A stretch of 64,000 bases of DNA from Ancylobacter moscoviensis (GCF_007559435.1 NZ_VMBP01000001.1:807406-871405); one strand, 5' to 3'; shown: positions 41,957 through 51,341, numbered from the stretch's first letter. The notes: a model not told the origin generated them from the sequence alone. Made by a program: numbers and translations.

Positions 41957-42403
41957 TCACAGCCGGCCTTCCTCGAACTCCCCGCAGGAATAGCCGAGCA
42001 GCGACAGCCCCTCCTCGAGGAAATCGCCGAGCAGCGGCATGCCGAGGAGATAGCTTGCGGTGCGGGCGTTGTGGGCCTGTGTCGCCTCCTCGCGCACGCT
42101 GTCCCAGTCGCTCGCGTCGTAATCGTCGCGGCCGAGCCAGGCGAGGGTGACGAGGTCGATCTGCTCGTCCTCGCTCAGCGCGTCGATGAAGCCGGTCAGC
42201 TCCTCGACGACGGGATCGTCGCCGTGATCCTCCAGCACCTCGATGTCGTCGTCATCGGACGGGTTGGAGGCCGGATCGGGTTCGGTCACCTCGTCCTTGG
42301 CGTCGAACTCCTTCGCCTTGACGATGATGAAGCAGACCTTCTCCGGAGAGATGGTGAGCGGGGAATCGTCGTTGCCGTCGTCCTGCGTCGATTTCGCCTG
42401 CAT
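41957..42403 (-). CDS. DUF3775 protein
   Basis: 148-residue acidic protein of the DUF3775 family. LTISPEKVCFIIVKAKEFDAKDE, then an acidic linker with DDDDIEVLEDHGDD, then ELTGFIDALSEDEQIDLVTLAWLGRDDYDASDW and a C-terminal EEGLSLLGYSCGEFEEG. The DDDD stretch looks disordered. ATG 42403 follows GGAGACGGAGC. The function is unknown. It is common in Rhizobiales genomes as a stand-alone gene. Confidence 0.75.
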   Translation of the reverse strand: MQAKSTQDDGNDDSPLTISPEKVCFIIVKAKEFDAKDEVTEPDPASNPSDDDDIEVLEDHGDDPVVEELTGFIDALSEDEQIDLVTLAWLGRDDYDASDWDSVREEATQAHNARTASYLLGMPLLGDFLEEGLSLLGYSCGEFEEGRL

Positions 42404-42576
42404 GCTCCGTCTCCTGCTCCGGGAGGCTCTTTCATAGAGCTGAAGGACGATTGCCAAAGGCCGGCCATGAGGCAAGTCAATCCTCGGCCGGATCCCCCGC
42501 CCCGGTCCTCCGCTCCCGCAATCCGCCGTGCGGACTGGCAACGGATGGTCGGCGGAGGTTGTTCCGCGATCGTCGG

Positions 42577-43287
42577 CTATGGGCGGTGGCGAGGATCGCC
42601 AATCGCGGCGGCCGGCAGGCAGGCGATGCCGAGCTCGTCGAAGCGGGCGCGCGCGGCCTGCGCCGAGCCGTCGACGTCGATGCTGCGGCAGGCATCCTCG
42701 ATCACCACGGTCTCGAAACCCACCCGCCGGGCATCCTCGGCCGAGTAGCGGACGCAGAAATCGAAGGCGAGGCCGGCGAGGAAGACGCGGCGCATGCCGC
42801 GCTCGCGCAGGTAGCTGGCGAGGCCAGTGGGGGTGCGCCGGTCGTTTTCGTAGAAGGCGGAATAGGAATCGATGGAGGGATGATAGCCCTTGCGCAGCAC
42901 GAGCTGGGCATGGGGGATGTCGAGATCGTCGCGGAAGGCGGCGCCGCGCGTGCCCTGCACGCAATGGTCCGGCCAGAGGATCTGCGCGCCGTACTCGACG
43001 TCGATGGTCTCGAACGGCCGGGCGTCGGGATGGGAGGACGCGAAGGAGAGGTGGCCCGGCGGGTGCCAGTCCTGCGTGAGCACGACATGCGCAAAGCGGG
43101 CGGCGAGCCGGTTGATCACCGGCACGACCTCGTCTCCCCGGGGCACGGCGAGCCGGCCGCCGGGGCAGAAATCGTTCTGGATGTCGACCACCAGCAGCAC
43201 GTCGCCGCTGCCGGGAATGAGTCCTTGGGTCACGACAGCGCCCTCGTTCCACCTGAGAGGCCGGCGCCGCAGGGCGGGCCGAGTCAT
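42577..43287 (-). CDS. pncA: Nicotinamidase/isochorismatase family hydrolase
   Basis: About 236-residue cysteine hydrolase converting nicotinamide to nicotinate for NAD salvage. Triad: aspartate in LLVVDIQNDFCPGG, lysine in LVLRKGYHPSIDSYSAF, cysteine in GLAFDFCVRYSA. The metal site is seen in TQDWHPPGHLSF. All typical PncA blocks are present. Start is uncertain: ATG 43287, or GTG 43233 which has a GAGG before it and begins VTQGLIPGSGD nearer the family length. It follows dadA beyond a hairpin (43331-43354). nadE lies 3 kb away. Confidence 0.88.
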   Translation of the reverse strand: MTRPALRRRPLRWNEGAVVTQGLIPGSGDVLLVVDIQNDFCPGGRLAVPRGDEVVPVINRLAARFAHVVLTQDWHPPGHLSFASSHPDARPFETIDVEYGAQILWPDHCVQGTRGAAFRDDLDIPHAQLVLRKGYHPSIDSYSAFYENDRRTPTGLASYLRERGMRRVFLAGLAFDFCVRYSAEDARRVGFETVVIEDACRSIDVDGSAQAARARFDELGIACLPAAAIGDPRHRP

Positions 43288-43330
43288 CGCGCGAGCGTTG
43301 TGGAGAGGTTGAGCGCTGCAATCAAGAGGG

Positions 43331-43354
43331 GCAAGCGGCTGGAGGGCCGCTTGC
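43331..43354 (-). terminator. Hairpin after dadA
   Basis: GCAAGCGGC and GCCGCTTGC make a perfect 9-bp stem with a 6-nt loop, 21 bp downstream of the dadA stop. On the minus strand CCCCTCTTGATT follows, a weak T-rich tail. It probably ends or reduces alr-dadA transcription before pncA. Confidence 0.55.
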
Positions 43355-43374
43355 ATGCAAATGGAGCTTCGACC

Positions 43375-44628
43375 TTAGGCGTAGCGGGCGAGCGAGAGGT
43401 CGGCCGCCTCGATGTCGGGCTTGCGGCCGCTGACCAGATCGGCGAGCACGCGGCCCGAGCCGCAGGACATGGTCCAGCCCAGCGTGCCGTGGCCGGCATT
43501 GAGGAAGAGGTTGGGGTAGCGCGTGGGGCCGATGACCGGCGTGCCATCCGGCGTCATCGGGCGCAGGCCGCACCAGAAGGTCGCCCGGCTCTGGTCGCCG
43601 GCGCCGCCGAACAGGTCCTCGGCCGAGTGCTCCAGCGTCGCGCGCCGCGCCGGCGGCAGGTCGAGGTTGAAGCCGGCGATTTCCGCCATGCCACCGATGC
43701 GGATGCGGTCTCCCAGCCGGGTGATGGCGACCTTGTAGGTCTCGTCCATCACGGTGGAGACCGGGGCGCGGGCGGCGTCGACGATCGGCACGGTGAGCGA
43801 GTAGCCCTTCACCGGATAGACCGGCAGGTCGAGGCCGAGCGGCTGCACCAGAGCGGGAGCGTAGCTGCCGAGGGCGAGGACGTAGAGATCGGCGCCGACC
43901 TCGCCCGTCGCCGTTTCGACGCCGGTGAGCCGGCCATCCGCGACCTTCAGCCGGCGGATATCGACGCCGTAGCGGAAGGTGACCCCCAGCCCCTCGCAGA
44001 GCTTGGCCAGCGCGTTGGTGAACTTGAAGCAGTCGCCGGTCTCGTCGTCCGGCAGGCGCAGGCCGCCGACGATCTTTGAGGCCGCGGGAGCGAGACCGGG
44101 CTCGGCGGCGACGCAGCCGGCGCGGTCGAGCACCTCGAAGGGCACGCCGTCGGCCTTGAGCACCTCGATGTCCTTGCCGATGCCGTCGAGCTGTTTCTGG
44201 GTGCGGAACACCTGCAGCGTGCCCTGCATGCGCTCGTCATAGGCAATGCCGGTCTCCGCCCGCAGCGCCATCAGGCAATCGCGGCTGTATTCGGCGATCC
44301 GCACCATACGGCCCTTGTTCAGCGCGTAGCGGGCGGCGGTGCAGTTGCCGAGCATCGCCAGCATCCAGCGCCAGGTCGCGAGGTCCGCCATCGGACGGAT
44401 GACCAGCGGGGCGTGCTTCATGAACAGCCATTTGACCGCCTTCACCGGGATGCCGGGCGCGGCCCAGGGCGAGGCATAGCCGGGCGAGACCTCGCCGGCA
44501 TTGGCGAAGCTGGTCTCCAGCGCCGGGCCGGTCTGGCGGTCCAGCACCGTCACCTCGTGTCCCGCCTTGGCGAGGTAATAGGCGGAGGTGACGCCGATGA
44601 CGCCGGCTCCGAGAACAACGATCTTCAT
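43375..44628 (-). CDS. dadA: D-amino acid dehydrogenase
   Basis: 417-residue FAD enzyme of the inner membrane that oxidises D-alanine to pyruvate and ammonia. N-terminal dinucleotide motif [28 protein letters not shown], then [17 protein letters not shown] (DadA hallmark), and a C-terminal [29 protein letters not shown]. The length is usual. It follows the racemase gene by 30 bp on the same strand, so L-alanine is racemised and then oxidised. Divergent Lrp is the likely regulator. Confidence 0.93.
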   Translation of the reverse strand: MKIVVLGAGVIGVTSAYYLAKAGHEVTVLDRQTGPALETSFANAGEVSPGYASPWAAPGIPVKAVKWLFMKHAPLVIRPMADLATWRWMLAMLGNCTAARYALNKGRMVRIAEYSRDCLMALRAETGIAYDERMQGTLQVFRTQKQLDGIGKDIEVLKADGVPFEVLDRAGCVAAEPGLAPAASKIVGGLRLPDDETGDCFKFTNALAKLCEGLGVTFRYGVDIRRLKVADGRLTGVETATGEVGADLYVLALGSYAPALVQPLGLDLPVYPVKGYSLTVPIVDAARAPVSTVMDETYKVAITRLGDRIRIGGMAEIAGFNLDLPPARRATLEHSAEDLFGGAGDQSRATFWCGLRPMTPDGTPVIGPTRYPNLFLNAGHGTLGWTMSCGSGRVLADLVSGRKPDIEAADLSLARYA

Positions 44629-44658
44629 GATGGCCTCTGGCTGGTTCTTTGGTGCGGC

Positions 44659-45777
44659 TCAGCGGTAGACGCGGTGGTAGCGCGTCCCGAGGCCGGTGAG
44701 GATTTCGTAGGAGATGGTGCCGGCATCGGCCGCGAGGGCCTCCAGCGTCTGGTGCGGACCGATCAGCTCGACGAGGCTGCCGCCCCGAAGCGTGCCCGGC
44801 GGCAGGGCGGTGACATCGAGCGTCAGGCTGTCCATGGAGACGCGCCCGGCGATGGGCAGGCGCACGTCGCCCAGATAGGCGGAGCCGCGATCGCTCAACG
44901 AACGGGGCAGGCCGTCGGCATAGCCGGCCGCGATGGTGGCGAGGCGCGTCTCGCCGGCGGTGACATGGGTGGCGCCATAGCCGACTCGCGCGCCGGCGGG
45001 GACGGTACGGGTCTGGATCACCCGCACGTCGAGGCGCACCACCGGCGTCATCGGGTTGGCGGTTCCGCCAGTCGGGGCGCCGCCATACAGCGCGATGCCC
45101 GGACGCGCGAGCGCGCCGTGATAGTCGTTGCCGAGGAAGATGCCGCCGGAATTGGCGAAGCTCAGCGCGACGCCGGGGAAGGCGGCCGCCACGCGCTGCA
45201 TGGCGGCGAGCTGGTCGGCGTTCTGCGCGTTGTCGGGCTCGTCGGCGCAGGCGAGATGGCTCATGAGGTAAAGCACGCGCACGCCGGCGAGGCGCGCCGG
45301 ATCGGCGGCGAGGGCTTCCGCCTCCTCCGGCGACAGGCCGAACCGCGACATGCCGGTATCGAACTGCAGCAGCGCGGGAAGTTCGGCGCCCCGCGCGCGG
45401 GCGAGGCGCGACCAATCGTCGATCTGGTCGAGGCTGTTCAGCACCGGGACGACGCCGGCCTCCGCGCAGGTGCGCTCGGCGCCGGGCTGAAGGCCGCTGA
45501 GCACATAAAGGCGGGCGTCCGCGCCAAGGGCGGGCTTCAGCGCCAGCGCTTCGGAAAGCTGGACGACGAAGAAATCGCGGCAGCCAGCGGCATAGAGGGC
45601 CGGGGCCACGCGAAGGGCGCCGAGACCGTAGGCGTCGGCCTTGACCACACCGGCGACCCGGGCGGGAGCGGCGCGCTGCTGCAAGGCGCGGTAATTGGCG
45701 ACGAGCGCGCCGAGATCGATGGTCAGGATACCCGGCGCCGTGTCGGTCGCCTGCCGTTCCGAAATCTCGCCGAACAT
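44659..45777 (-). CDS. alr: Alanine racemase (catabolic, DadX-like)
   Basis: 372-residue PLP enzyme. The lysine that binds PLP is K46 in AGVVKADAYGLGA, and the catalytic tyrosine is in ARVGYGATHVT. A C-terminal family block RVSMDSLTLDVTALPPGT is present. ATG 45777 opens with the family start; longer readings add about 31 unlikely residues. It comes first, before dadA, the reverse of the usual dadAX order. The neighbour Lrp suggests a catabolic rather than cell-wall role, although an essential role cannot be excluded from one window. Confidence 0.92.
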   Translation of the reverse strand: MFGEISERQATDTAPGILTIDLGALVANYRALQQRAAPARVAGVVKADAYGLGALRVAPALYAAGCRDFFVVQLSEALALKPALGADARLYVLSGLQPGAERTCAEAGVVPVLNSLDQIDDWSRLARARGAELPALLQFDTGMSRFGLSPEEAEALAADPARLAGVRVLYLMSHLACADEPDNAQNADQLAAMQRVAAAFPGVALSFANSGGIFLGNDYHGALARPGIALYGGAPTGGTANPMTPVVRLDVRVIQTRTVPAGARVGYGATHVTAGETRLATIAAGYADGLPRSLSDRGSAYLGDVRLPIAGRVSMDSLTLDVTALPPGTLRGGSLVELIGPHQTLEALAADAGTISYEILTGLGTRYHRVYR

Positions 45778-45854
45778 CCGTCCGTCCCCGTCCTGCCGAC
45801 ATCCCGGCCGGCGTCGCCAGCCGACGCCCCTTGCCGAACGGAGGGAGATTGTAG

Positions 45855-45943
45855 TGCAAGGATCGCGCAAAGGGCGGTCGATACGTGCATGTTTGTTTCA
45901 ACGAATACTTTTCTATGCAAGGATCGACGATCTTTTCGTTGAA
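45855..45943. promoter_or_regulatory. Candidate Lrp operator region between alr and lrp
   Basis: Two signals interleave here. A direct repeat TGCAAGGATCG occurs at 45855-45865 and 45916-45926, exactly 61 bp apart (about six helical turns). An inverted repeat TTCAACGAA (45897-45905) and TTCGTTGAA (45935-45943) has 29 bp between its arms. Lrp-type octamers bind phased sites and wrap DNA, so both fit control of the divergent alr-dadA and lrp genes. Confidence 0.5.
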
Positions 45944-45959
45944 TCCGTCAGAGGCTCCC

Positions 45960-46421
45960 GTGAGCGCGCTCGACGCCATCGATCGCAACATCCTGCGCCT
46001 GCTGCGCCTCGACGCGCGCATGCCGACGGCGAAGATCGCCGAGGAGGTGGGGCTTTCCGCCTCGACCTGCCTGCGTCGCATCAGGCTGATGGAGCACAGC
46101 GGCGTCATCCGCGGCTACACGGCGCTGGTCGACCATTCCGCGCGCGACGCCGCGATGGCGGTGATCATCAACATCACGCTGGAGCGCCAGACCGAGGATT
46201 ATCTCACGCGCTTCGAGGCGGCGGTGCGCCGGCATCCGGAGATTCAGGAGTGCTACCTGATGACCGGCGGCGCGGACTACCTGCTGCGGGTCGAGGTGGA
46301 GAATGCCGCCGAGTTCGAGCGCATCCACACCGACATCCTGTCGACGCTGCCGGGAGTGTTGCGCATCCATTCCAGCTTTTCGATCCGCAACGTGCTGGCG
46401 ACGCGCCGGCGGCCGAAATAG
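45960..46421 (+). CDS. Lrp/AsnC family regulator of alanine catabolism (DadR-like)
   Basis: Leucine-responsive-type regulator, 153 residues from the GTG at 45960. The helix-turn-helix is DAIDRNILRLLRLDARMPTAKIAEEVGLSASTCLRRI, followed by the RAM ligand domain (AMAVIINITLERQTEDYL to LLRVEVENAAEFERIHTDI). Start: GTG 45960 has GAGG upstream and gives the usual Lrp N-terminus; ATGs at 45885 and 45915 would extend through the operator-like repeats. It diverges from alr-dadA. By analogy with DadR it should activate dadA expression in response to alanine. Confidence 0.88.
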   Translation: MSALDAIDRNILRLLRLDARMPTAKIAEEVGLSASTCLRRIRLMEHSGVIRGYTALVDHSARDAAMAVIINITLERQTEDYLTRFEAAVRRHPEIQECYLMTGGADYLLRVEVENAAEFERIHTDILSTLPGVLRIHSSFSIRNVLATRRRPK

Positions 46422-46453
46422 GCGGGAAGCTCGAGGGGCGAGTTGAGCGCGCC

Positions 46454-47092
46454 TCAGGAGAAGAGCGGCAGGATGTTCTCCAGCCGGTCGATCTCCAGAT
46501 CGACGCTGTCGAAGCCGCCGCCGCTCGGCGTGTAGCCGACGACGTAGAGACTCGCCGCCCGCGCCGACAGCGCGCCCGAGCGGCTGTCCTCGATCGCCGC
46601 GACCTCCTGCGGGGGCAGCCCGAGCCGCGCGCAGGCGCACCGGTAAGGCTCGGGATCGGGCTTGCCGTTCGTCACGTCGTCGAGGCTAAGCGAGAAGGCG
46701 AGGGCGTCGGCGATGCCGAGGGCGTCGATATTGGCGTCCACGACGCTGCGGCTGGAATTGGAGACGCAGACCTGCGGCACGCCGAGCCTCGCCAGCGCGC
46801 GGATGGTGGCCACGGCGCCGGGAAGCGCGATCAGGCTGTTGCGATGGGCCACATAGTGGTCGTTGATGCGCGCCAGCCACTCGGCCTGCGCCACATCCGC
46901 CGGCAGGCGCGGCGCGATCTGCTTCCATACATTGCCCATATGGATGCCGCGAAACGCCTGGTCGGGCAGGTCGGAGATGTCCGAGCCCAGCGCCCGGCAG
47001 GCCGCGACGAGCGCGCGGTGGTGCAGGGGCTCGCTGTCGATCAGCGTACCGTCAATGTCCCACGCGACCGCGCGCAGCCGGCGAGCGCTCAC
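46454..47092 (-). CDS. HAD superfamily phosphatase/phosphoglucomutase-like
   Basis: 212-residue HAD hydrolase with the beta-PGM-type cap. Motif I AWDIDGTLIDSEPLHH, motif II CVSNSSRSVV, motif III and IV TNGKPDPEPY and AIEDSRSG. The nucleophile and acid-base aspartates are the pair DID. It starts at GTG 47092, which overlaps the FGGY kinase stop, so both are coupled. In a sugar-alcohol cluster such proteins dephosphorylate a phospho-sugar or convert a sugar phosphate. The exact substrate is unknown. Confidence 0.85.
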   Translation of the reverse strand: MSARRLRAVAWDIDGTLIDSEPLHHRALVAACRALGSDISDLPDQAFRGIHMGNVWKQIAPRLPADVAQAEWLARINDHYVAHRNSLIALPGAVATIRALARLGVPQVCVSNSSRSVVDANIDALGIADALAFSLSLDDVTNGKPDPEPYRCACARLGLPPQEVAAIEDSRSGALSARAASLYVVGYTPSGGGFDSVDLEIDRLENILPLFS

Positions 47093-48588
47093 GCGGCGTC
47101 CCTTCCGGCAAGGCGACGGTAGAGATCCCGATAGCGTGCATAGCCGGCGGCGTAGGCCTGTGCATGGGCAGGGTTCGGCTCCAGCGTCTCGTCCTGCTGG
47201 ACGAAGCGGGAGATGCCCGCCCAGTCCGCCGCGCCGATGCCGACCGCCGCTGTCCAGGCCGCGCCGAGCGAGGATCCGGGATGTCCCTTCAGGCGATGGA
47301 CGGGCTGCTGGAGCACATCGGCGATGATCTGCATCCACACGCGCGAGTTCGAGCCGCCGTCGGAGACCATGACGCGGGCGGCGGCATGCCCCATGTCGCG
47401 GAGCACTTCGACATGGTGGGCGCAGGCGTAGGCGTAGCCTTCCAGCAGCGCCCGCCACACATGGCCGATATCGTGCGAGAGGGTGAGCCCGTCCACAACG
47501 CCCCGCGCGGCGGGATCGTGGATCGGGGTCTTCTCGCCGAGGAAATAGGGCAGGACGGTCAGCCCTTCCGCGCCGGCGGGGCGGGCGTCGGCGAGGCGGT
47601 CGAGATGCTGGTGCAGGCTCAACCCGGCGCGCTCGGCGGCCGCCGCCTCGCCGCCGGCGAAGTTGCGCACGAACCAGTTGAGTCCCGAGCCGCCGGTCGA
47701 CATGCACCCGTTGGGCATGAACAGGCCGGGGATGAGGTGATAGTCGAGATAGAGGCGCGGATCGGGCTTCACCTGATCGGTGGCGACGAGGATGTCGATG
47801 GCGCCGCCGAATTTGAGCAGGATGTCGCCGCGCCGGGTGACGCCGGCGCCGAGCGCCGAGGCGATCATGTCCGCCGCGCCGCCGATGACCGGCGTGCCGG
47901 GGGCGAGGCCGGTTTCGACCGCGCCTTCCGCCGAGACGCGTCCCATCACCTCATGCGAGGCGGTCTTGCGCGGGATGGCACCGCGCGGGATACGCGCCCA
48001 GGCGACGAGGTCGTCGTCGATCTCGTGGCTCGCCACGTCGACGAAACCGGCCTCCAGCGCCCAGTTCTGCTCCACCGCCCGCGCGCCGGTGAGGCGCCAG
48101 TTCACATAATCATAGGAGCCGAACACGGTGGCGATGCGCGCGAAGACGTCCGGCTCGTGTCGGGCGATCCAGCGCAGCTTGGCGGTGACGAGCTGCTGAT
48201 TGATGCCGTTGCCGGCCCTGGCGATGAAGGCGGCCTCGTCGCGCTCGTCGCGCAGCTCGGCGACTTCCGCTCCGCAGCGCCCGTCGCTCTGCTGGATGGA
48301 GGGGCGAAGGAGCCCGCCCTGCGCATCCAGCAGCACGACCGCCGGCAGCATGCCGGTGACACCCACGGCGGCGATCTCGGCCGGGTCGATCCCGGCCGTG
48401 TCGATCAGCTCACGGGTGATGGCGCATACATTCGCCCACCATTCCGCGGGATCCTCCTCCGCCCAGCCGGCATGCTTCGAGGTCAGCGTGACCGGCCGCG
48501 AGACCACGCCCAGTATCTCCCCCGGAAGCCGGAGAAGCAGGCCGATGGTCGAGGTCGTGCCGATGTCGAGGCCGAGAACGCAGCTCAT
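47089..48588 (-). CDS. FGGY family carbohydrate kinase
   Basis: 499-residue kinase. The N-terminal LGLDIGTTSTIGLLLRLPGE is the FGGY ATP-binding start and VSDGGSNSRVWMQIIADVLQQPVHRL the C-terminal signature region. The fold family covers xylulose, glycerol, gluconate and fucose kinases. The substrate is not decidable from the motifs alone. It lies between the HAD phosphatase and the BtpA-like gene, within 30 bp of both, in one leftward operon under the adjacent DeoR repressor. Confidence 0.88.
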   Translation of the reverse strand: MSCVLGLDIGTTSTIGLLLRLPGEILGVVSRPVTLTSKHAGWAEEDPAEWWANVCAITRELIDTAGIDPAEIAAVGVTGMLPAVVLLDAQGGLLRPSIQQSDGRCGAEVAELRDERDEAAFIARAGNGINQQLVTAKLRWIARHEPDVFARIATVFGSYDYVNWRLTGARAVEQNWALEAGFVDVASHEIDDDLVAWARIPRGAIPRKTASHEVMGRVSAEGAVETGLAPGTPVIGGAADMIASALGAGVTRRGDILLKFGGAIDILVATDQVKPDPRLYLDYHLIPGLFMPNGCMSTGGSGLNWFVRNFAGGEAAAAERAGLSLHQHLDRLADARPAGAEGLTVLPYFLGEKTPIHDPAARGVVDGLTLSHDIGHVWRALLEGYAYACAHHVEVLRDMGHAAARVMVSDGGSNSRVWMQIIADVLQQPVHRLKGHPGSSLGAAWTAAVGIGAADWAGISRFVQQDETLEPNPAHAQAYAAGYARYRDLYRRLAGRDAA

Positions 48589-48616
48589 GAAGCAACCGGA
48601 AGGGAGGAGGGAGGGA

Positions 48617-49417
48617 TCAGCGGATGGCGTTCACGACGTCCATGAAGCGGGACACGCGCCCCGCCTCGACCGGGTTCCAGGTGTTGCCGTCGACCTTGAA
48701 ATGGGTGCCGATGACGACGCCGGAGGCGACGGAGAAGATGTCGCGGATGTTGTCGATGTTCACGCCCGTATTGGCGAAGATCGGCACGTCCTTGACGGTT
48801 TCGGCCACCTTCTTGAGGTGCGACTGGTCGGCCGGTTGGCCGGTGAGCGGGCCGGAGACGAGGATGGCGTCGGCGAGCGAGGAGAAGACGGCGCTCTTGG
48901 CGCGCAGCTCGATCGGGCGCTGGTCCAGCGAATGGGCGAACTCGGCGTTGATGTTGAAGAGCAGCTTCATATCGTCGCGGCGCAGGTCGTGGCGCAGGCG
49001 CGCCGCCTCGGCGGCGTTCGGCTCCCACAGGCCCATGTCGGAGGCGAACAGGCCGGTGAAGATCTCGCGCACGAAGGACGCGCCGGTGACCGCGCCGATG
49101 GAGACGCTGGCGACCGGATCCCAGAGATAGTTGACGCCGAACGGCACCTTCAGGCTCGGCTTGACCGCCTGGACGATGGCGGACATGGCGGCGATCGCGG
49201 CGGGCGAACCCTTGAAGACGTAGGGACGGTCGTTCTCGTTGCCGAACATGATGGCGTCGACGCCGCCGGCCTGCAGCTTCTCGACATCGGCCAGCACGCC
49301 CTCGATCAGCTTGTCGAGGCCACCGTCTGCGTCATAGAGCGGGGCGCCGGGAAGGGCCCCGATATGGGCCATGGCGATGACGACCTTCTTCTTGGCGCCG
49401 AAACACTCGAATACCAT
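48617..49417 (-). CDS. BtpA/SgcQ family protein
   Basis: 266-residue protein of the BtpA/SgcQ family (TIM-barrel-like). MVFECFGAKKKVVIAMAHIGALPGAPLYDADGG, DAIMFGNENDRPYVFKG, and the C-terminal DVPIFANTGVNIDNIRDIFSVASGVVIGTHFKVDG are all typical. Originally linked to photosystem I biogenesis in cyanobacteria, it occurs in sugar operons such as sgc of E. coli. ATG 49417 follows AAGGAGT. Its place between kinase and DeoR makes it a catabolic enzyme candidate here, of unknown reaction. Confidence 0.85.
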   Translation of the reverse strand: MVFECFGAKKKVVIAMAHIGALPGAPLYDADGGLDKLIEGVLADVEKLQAGGVDAIMFGNENDRPYVFKGSPAAIAAMSAIVQAVKPSLKVPFGVNYLWDPVASVSIGAVTGASFVREIFTGLFASDMGLWEPNAAEAARLRHDLRRDDMKLLFNINAEFAHSLDQRPIELRAKSAVFSSLADAILVSGPLTGQPADQSHLKKVAETVKDVPIFANTGVNIDNIRDIFSVASGVVIGTHFKVDGNTWNPVEAGRVSRFMDVVNAIR

Positions 49418-49457
49418 TCCAACTACTCCTTGGGGGACGGGACGCGCGCGGGGCGCA

Positions 49458-50321
49458 TCAATCTGCGGGGGCCGGCGGCGCGATGCGCAGGTCGACGCGC
49501 GCGGCAGCGAGCGCGGCGGCGATGCGCGGGGGCGGTTCGGCATCGGTGACGAGGATGTTGATGTCGGCGAGGGCGCCGACCTGCACCAGCGACATGCGCT
49601 GGAACTTCGCGGAATCGCACAGCAGGATGCGCAGGCCCGACCGGCGCAGATAGACGCGCTTCATGTCGGTGTCCTCGAAGGAATAATCGAAGAAGCCGTC
49701 GGCGGTGACGCCCGAGGTGCCGAGCACGGCGACGTCGAACCACAGCTTCTCGAACTGGGCGATGGCGGTGGGGCCCCACACCGACATCTCCTCCGCCCGC
49801 ACGCGCCCGCCGGCCACGTAGACCTCGGGCGCGCCGCCGTCGAGAAGGGCCGAGACGCGCAGGCTGTTGGTGAAGATCTTCAGGTGCCCGACATCGCGCA
49901 GATGGCCGGCCATGAGATAGGTGGTGGTGCCCACGTCGATGGCGGCGGTGCGGTAGCCGGCGACGAGGCTGGCGGCATAGGCGGCGATGGCGCTCTTGGC
50001 CTCGCTGCCGCGGCGCAGGCGCGCGTCGAAGCGCGGCTCCTCGCTGTCCATGGCGACGCTGGCCGGGGTCTCGGCGAGCACGGCGCCGCCATGCACGCGC
50101 ACCAGCCGGCCCTCGCGCTCGAGCTCCAGCAGGTCGCGGCGGATCGTCATGTCCGACACCCCGAGCTCGGCGGCGATGGTGGTGACGCTGATCGAGCCGG
50201 AAAGCGCGAGCTGATCGAGAATGCGGGCGTGGCGCACATGCGAGAGCATGCGCTGGCGGTCCTCGCCAGCCGCGAGTTCGGCAACGGATTTGTCCTGGAA
50301 AGACACGTCGTCGGCCATCAT
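49458..50321 (-). CDS. DeoR family transcriptional repressor
   Basis: 287-residue repressor. The helix-turn-helix ILDQLALSGSISVTTIAAELGVSDMTIRRDLLELEREG is followed by VRVHGGAV, the classic DeoR block. The C-terminal sensor has DVGTTTYLMAGHL and SGVTADGFFDYSFEDTDMKR, a phospho-sugar-sensing fold. It begins GTG/ATG near 50321 after a purine-rich stretch. It controls presumably the leftward kinase cluster and the rightward SDR-ABC operon. Repeats GATGTTCG at 50438 and 51342 are candidate operators. Confidence 0.9.
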   Translation of the reverse strand: MMADDVSFQDKSVAELAAGEDRQRMLSHVRHARILDQLALSGSISVTTIAAELGVSDMTIRRDLLELEREGRLVRVHGGAVLAETPASVAMDSEEPRFDARLRRGSEAKSAIAAYAASLVAGYRTAAIDVGTTTYLMAGHLRDVGHLKIFTNSLRVSALLDGGAPEVYVAGGRVRAEEMSVWGPTAIAQFEKLWFDVAVLGTSGVTADGFFDYSFEDTDMKRVYLRRSGLRILLCDSAKFQRMSLVQVGALADINILVTDAEPPPRIAAALAAARVDLRIAPPAPAD

Positions 50322-50437
50322 TGCACCCTGCCTCGTTGCGATCCGTCGGAGATGAACGGATTCGCCGCGCGTCGGCCACTCCTCTCTAGCGCATCAATCG
50401 AACAAGATCAAACATCAGATTGTTCTTGATGTGCGAT

Positions 50438-50446
50438 GATGTTCGG
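50438..50446. promoter_or_regulatory. GATGTTCG element, candidate DeoR operator half site
   Basis: GATGTTCGG occurs in the deoR-SDR gap, and GATGTTCG recurs before the ABC genes at 51342-51349. Further GAACA/TGTTC segments surround both. DeoR/GlpR operators carry TTCG and CGAA half sites, so these are plausible, but spacing is irregular. Confidence 0.35.
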
Positions 50447-50478
50447 ATAAAGTGCGCGTCGAACATAAGGAGCCGACC

Positions 50479-51279
50479 ATGATCCCCACGACCGCCCCGA
50501 CGCCTGTCTATCCCGAACTTTCCGGCCGGCTGGCCTTCGTGACGGGGGCGGCGACGGGGATCGGGCGGGCCATCGCCACGGCCCTGGCGCGCCAGGGCGT
50601 GCGGGTCGCGATCGGCGATATCAATCTCGCGGCGGCCGAGGACGCGGCGGTGGCGATTGGCGGCGGCGCCGTGGCGGTCCAGGTGGATGTACGCCAGCGG
50701 GCTTCGGTCGAGGCGGGGTTCGCCCGTGTGCTCGATCTGCTCGGCGGTTGCGACCTGCTGGTCGCCAATGCCGGCGTCTCGACCATGCAGGCGGCGCTGG
50801 AACTGACCGACGAGGAGTGGGACTTCAACTTCGACGTCAACACGCGCGGCGTGTTCCTCACCAACCAGATCGTGGCCCGGCATTTCGTGGCGAAGGGCAA
50901 GGGCTGCATCGTCAACACCGCCTCGCTCGCCGCCAAGGTCGGCGCGCCGCTGCTGGCGCATTACTCGGCGTCCAAGTTCGCCGTCCTCGGCTGGACGCAG
51001 GCGCTGGCCCGCGAGCTTGCCTCCAAGGGAATCCGCGTCAATGCCGTCTGCCCGGGTTTCGTGGCGACCGGCATGCAATCGCGCGAGGTGCAGTGGGAAG
51101 CGACGCTGCGCGGCGTGACCCCGCAGCGGGTGGTCGACGACTACATCGCCCAGACCCCGCTCGGCCGGCTGGAGCAGCCGGAGGACGTCGCCGACGTGGT
51201 GGTCTTCCTGTGTTCGGAGCAGGCCCGCTTCATGACCGGGCAGGGCGTCAACGTCACCGGCGGCGTCTACACGACCTGA
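50479..51279 (+). CDS. SDR family oxidoreductase
   Basis: 266-residue short-chain dehydrogenase. NAD(P)-binding TGAATGIGRAI, NAG motif in LLVANAGVSTM, catalytic serine in VNTASLAAK, YxxxK in HYSASKFAVLG, and a C-terminal GGVYTT. Start ATG 50479 follows AAGGAG. Expected to oxidise a sugar or sugar alcohol before phosphorylation by the FGGY kinase. It is divergent from deoR and precedes the ABC importer by 176 bp. Confidence 0.9.
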   Translation: MIPTTAPTPVYPELSGRLAFVTGAATGIGRAIATALARQGVRVAIGDINLAAAEDAAVAIGGGAVAVQVDVRQRASVEAGFARVLDLLGGCDLLVANAGVSTMQAALELTDEEWDFNFDVNTRGVFLTNQIVARHFVAKGKGCIVNTASLAAKVGAPLLAHYSASKFAVLGWTQALARELASKGIRVNAVCPGFVATGMQSREVQWEATLRGVTPQRVVDDYIAQTPLGRLEQPEDVADVVVFLCSEQARFMTGQGVNVTGGVYTT

Positions 51280-51341
51280 GGTCGGGCGTGCTGTGCGAAT
51301 GTGATCGGTTGCAGAACTGATCCGTTCGAATTAGTGCTTGC

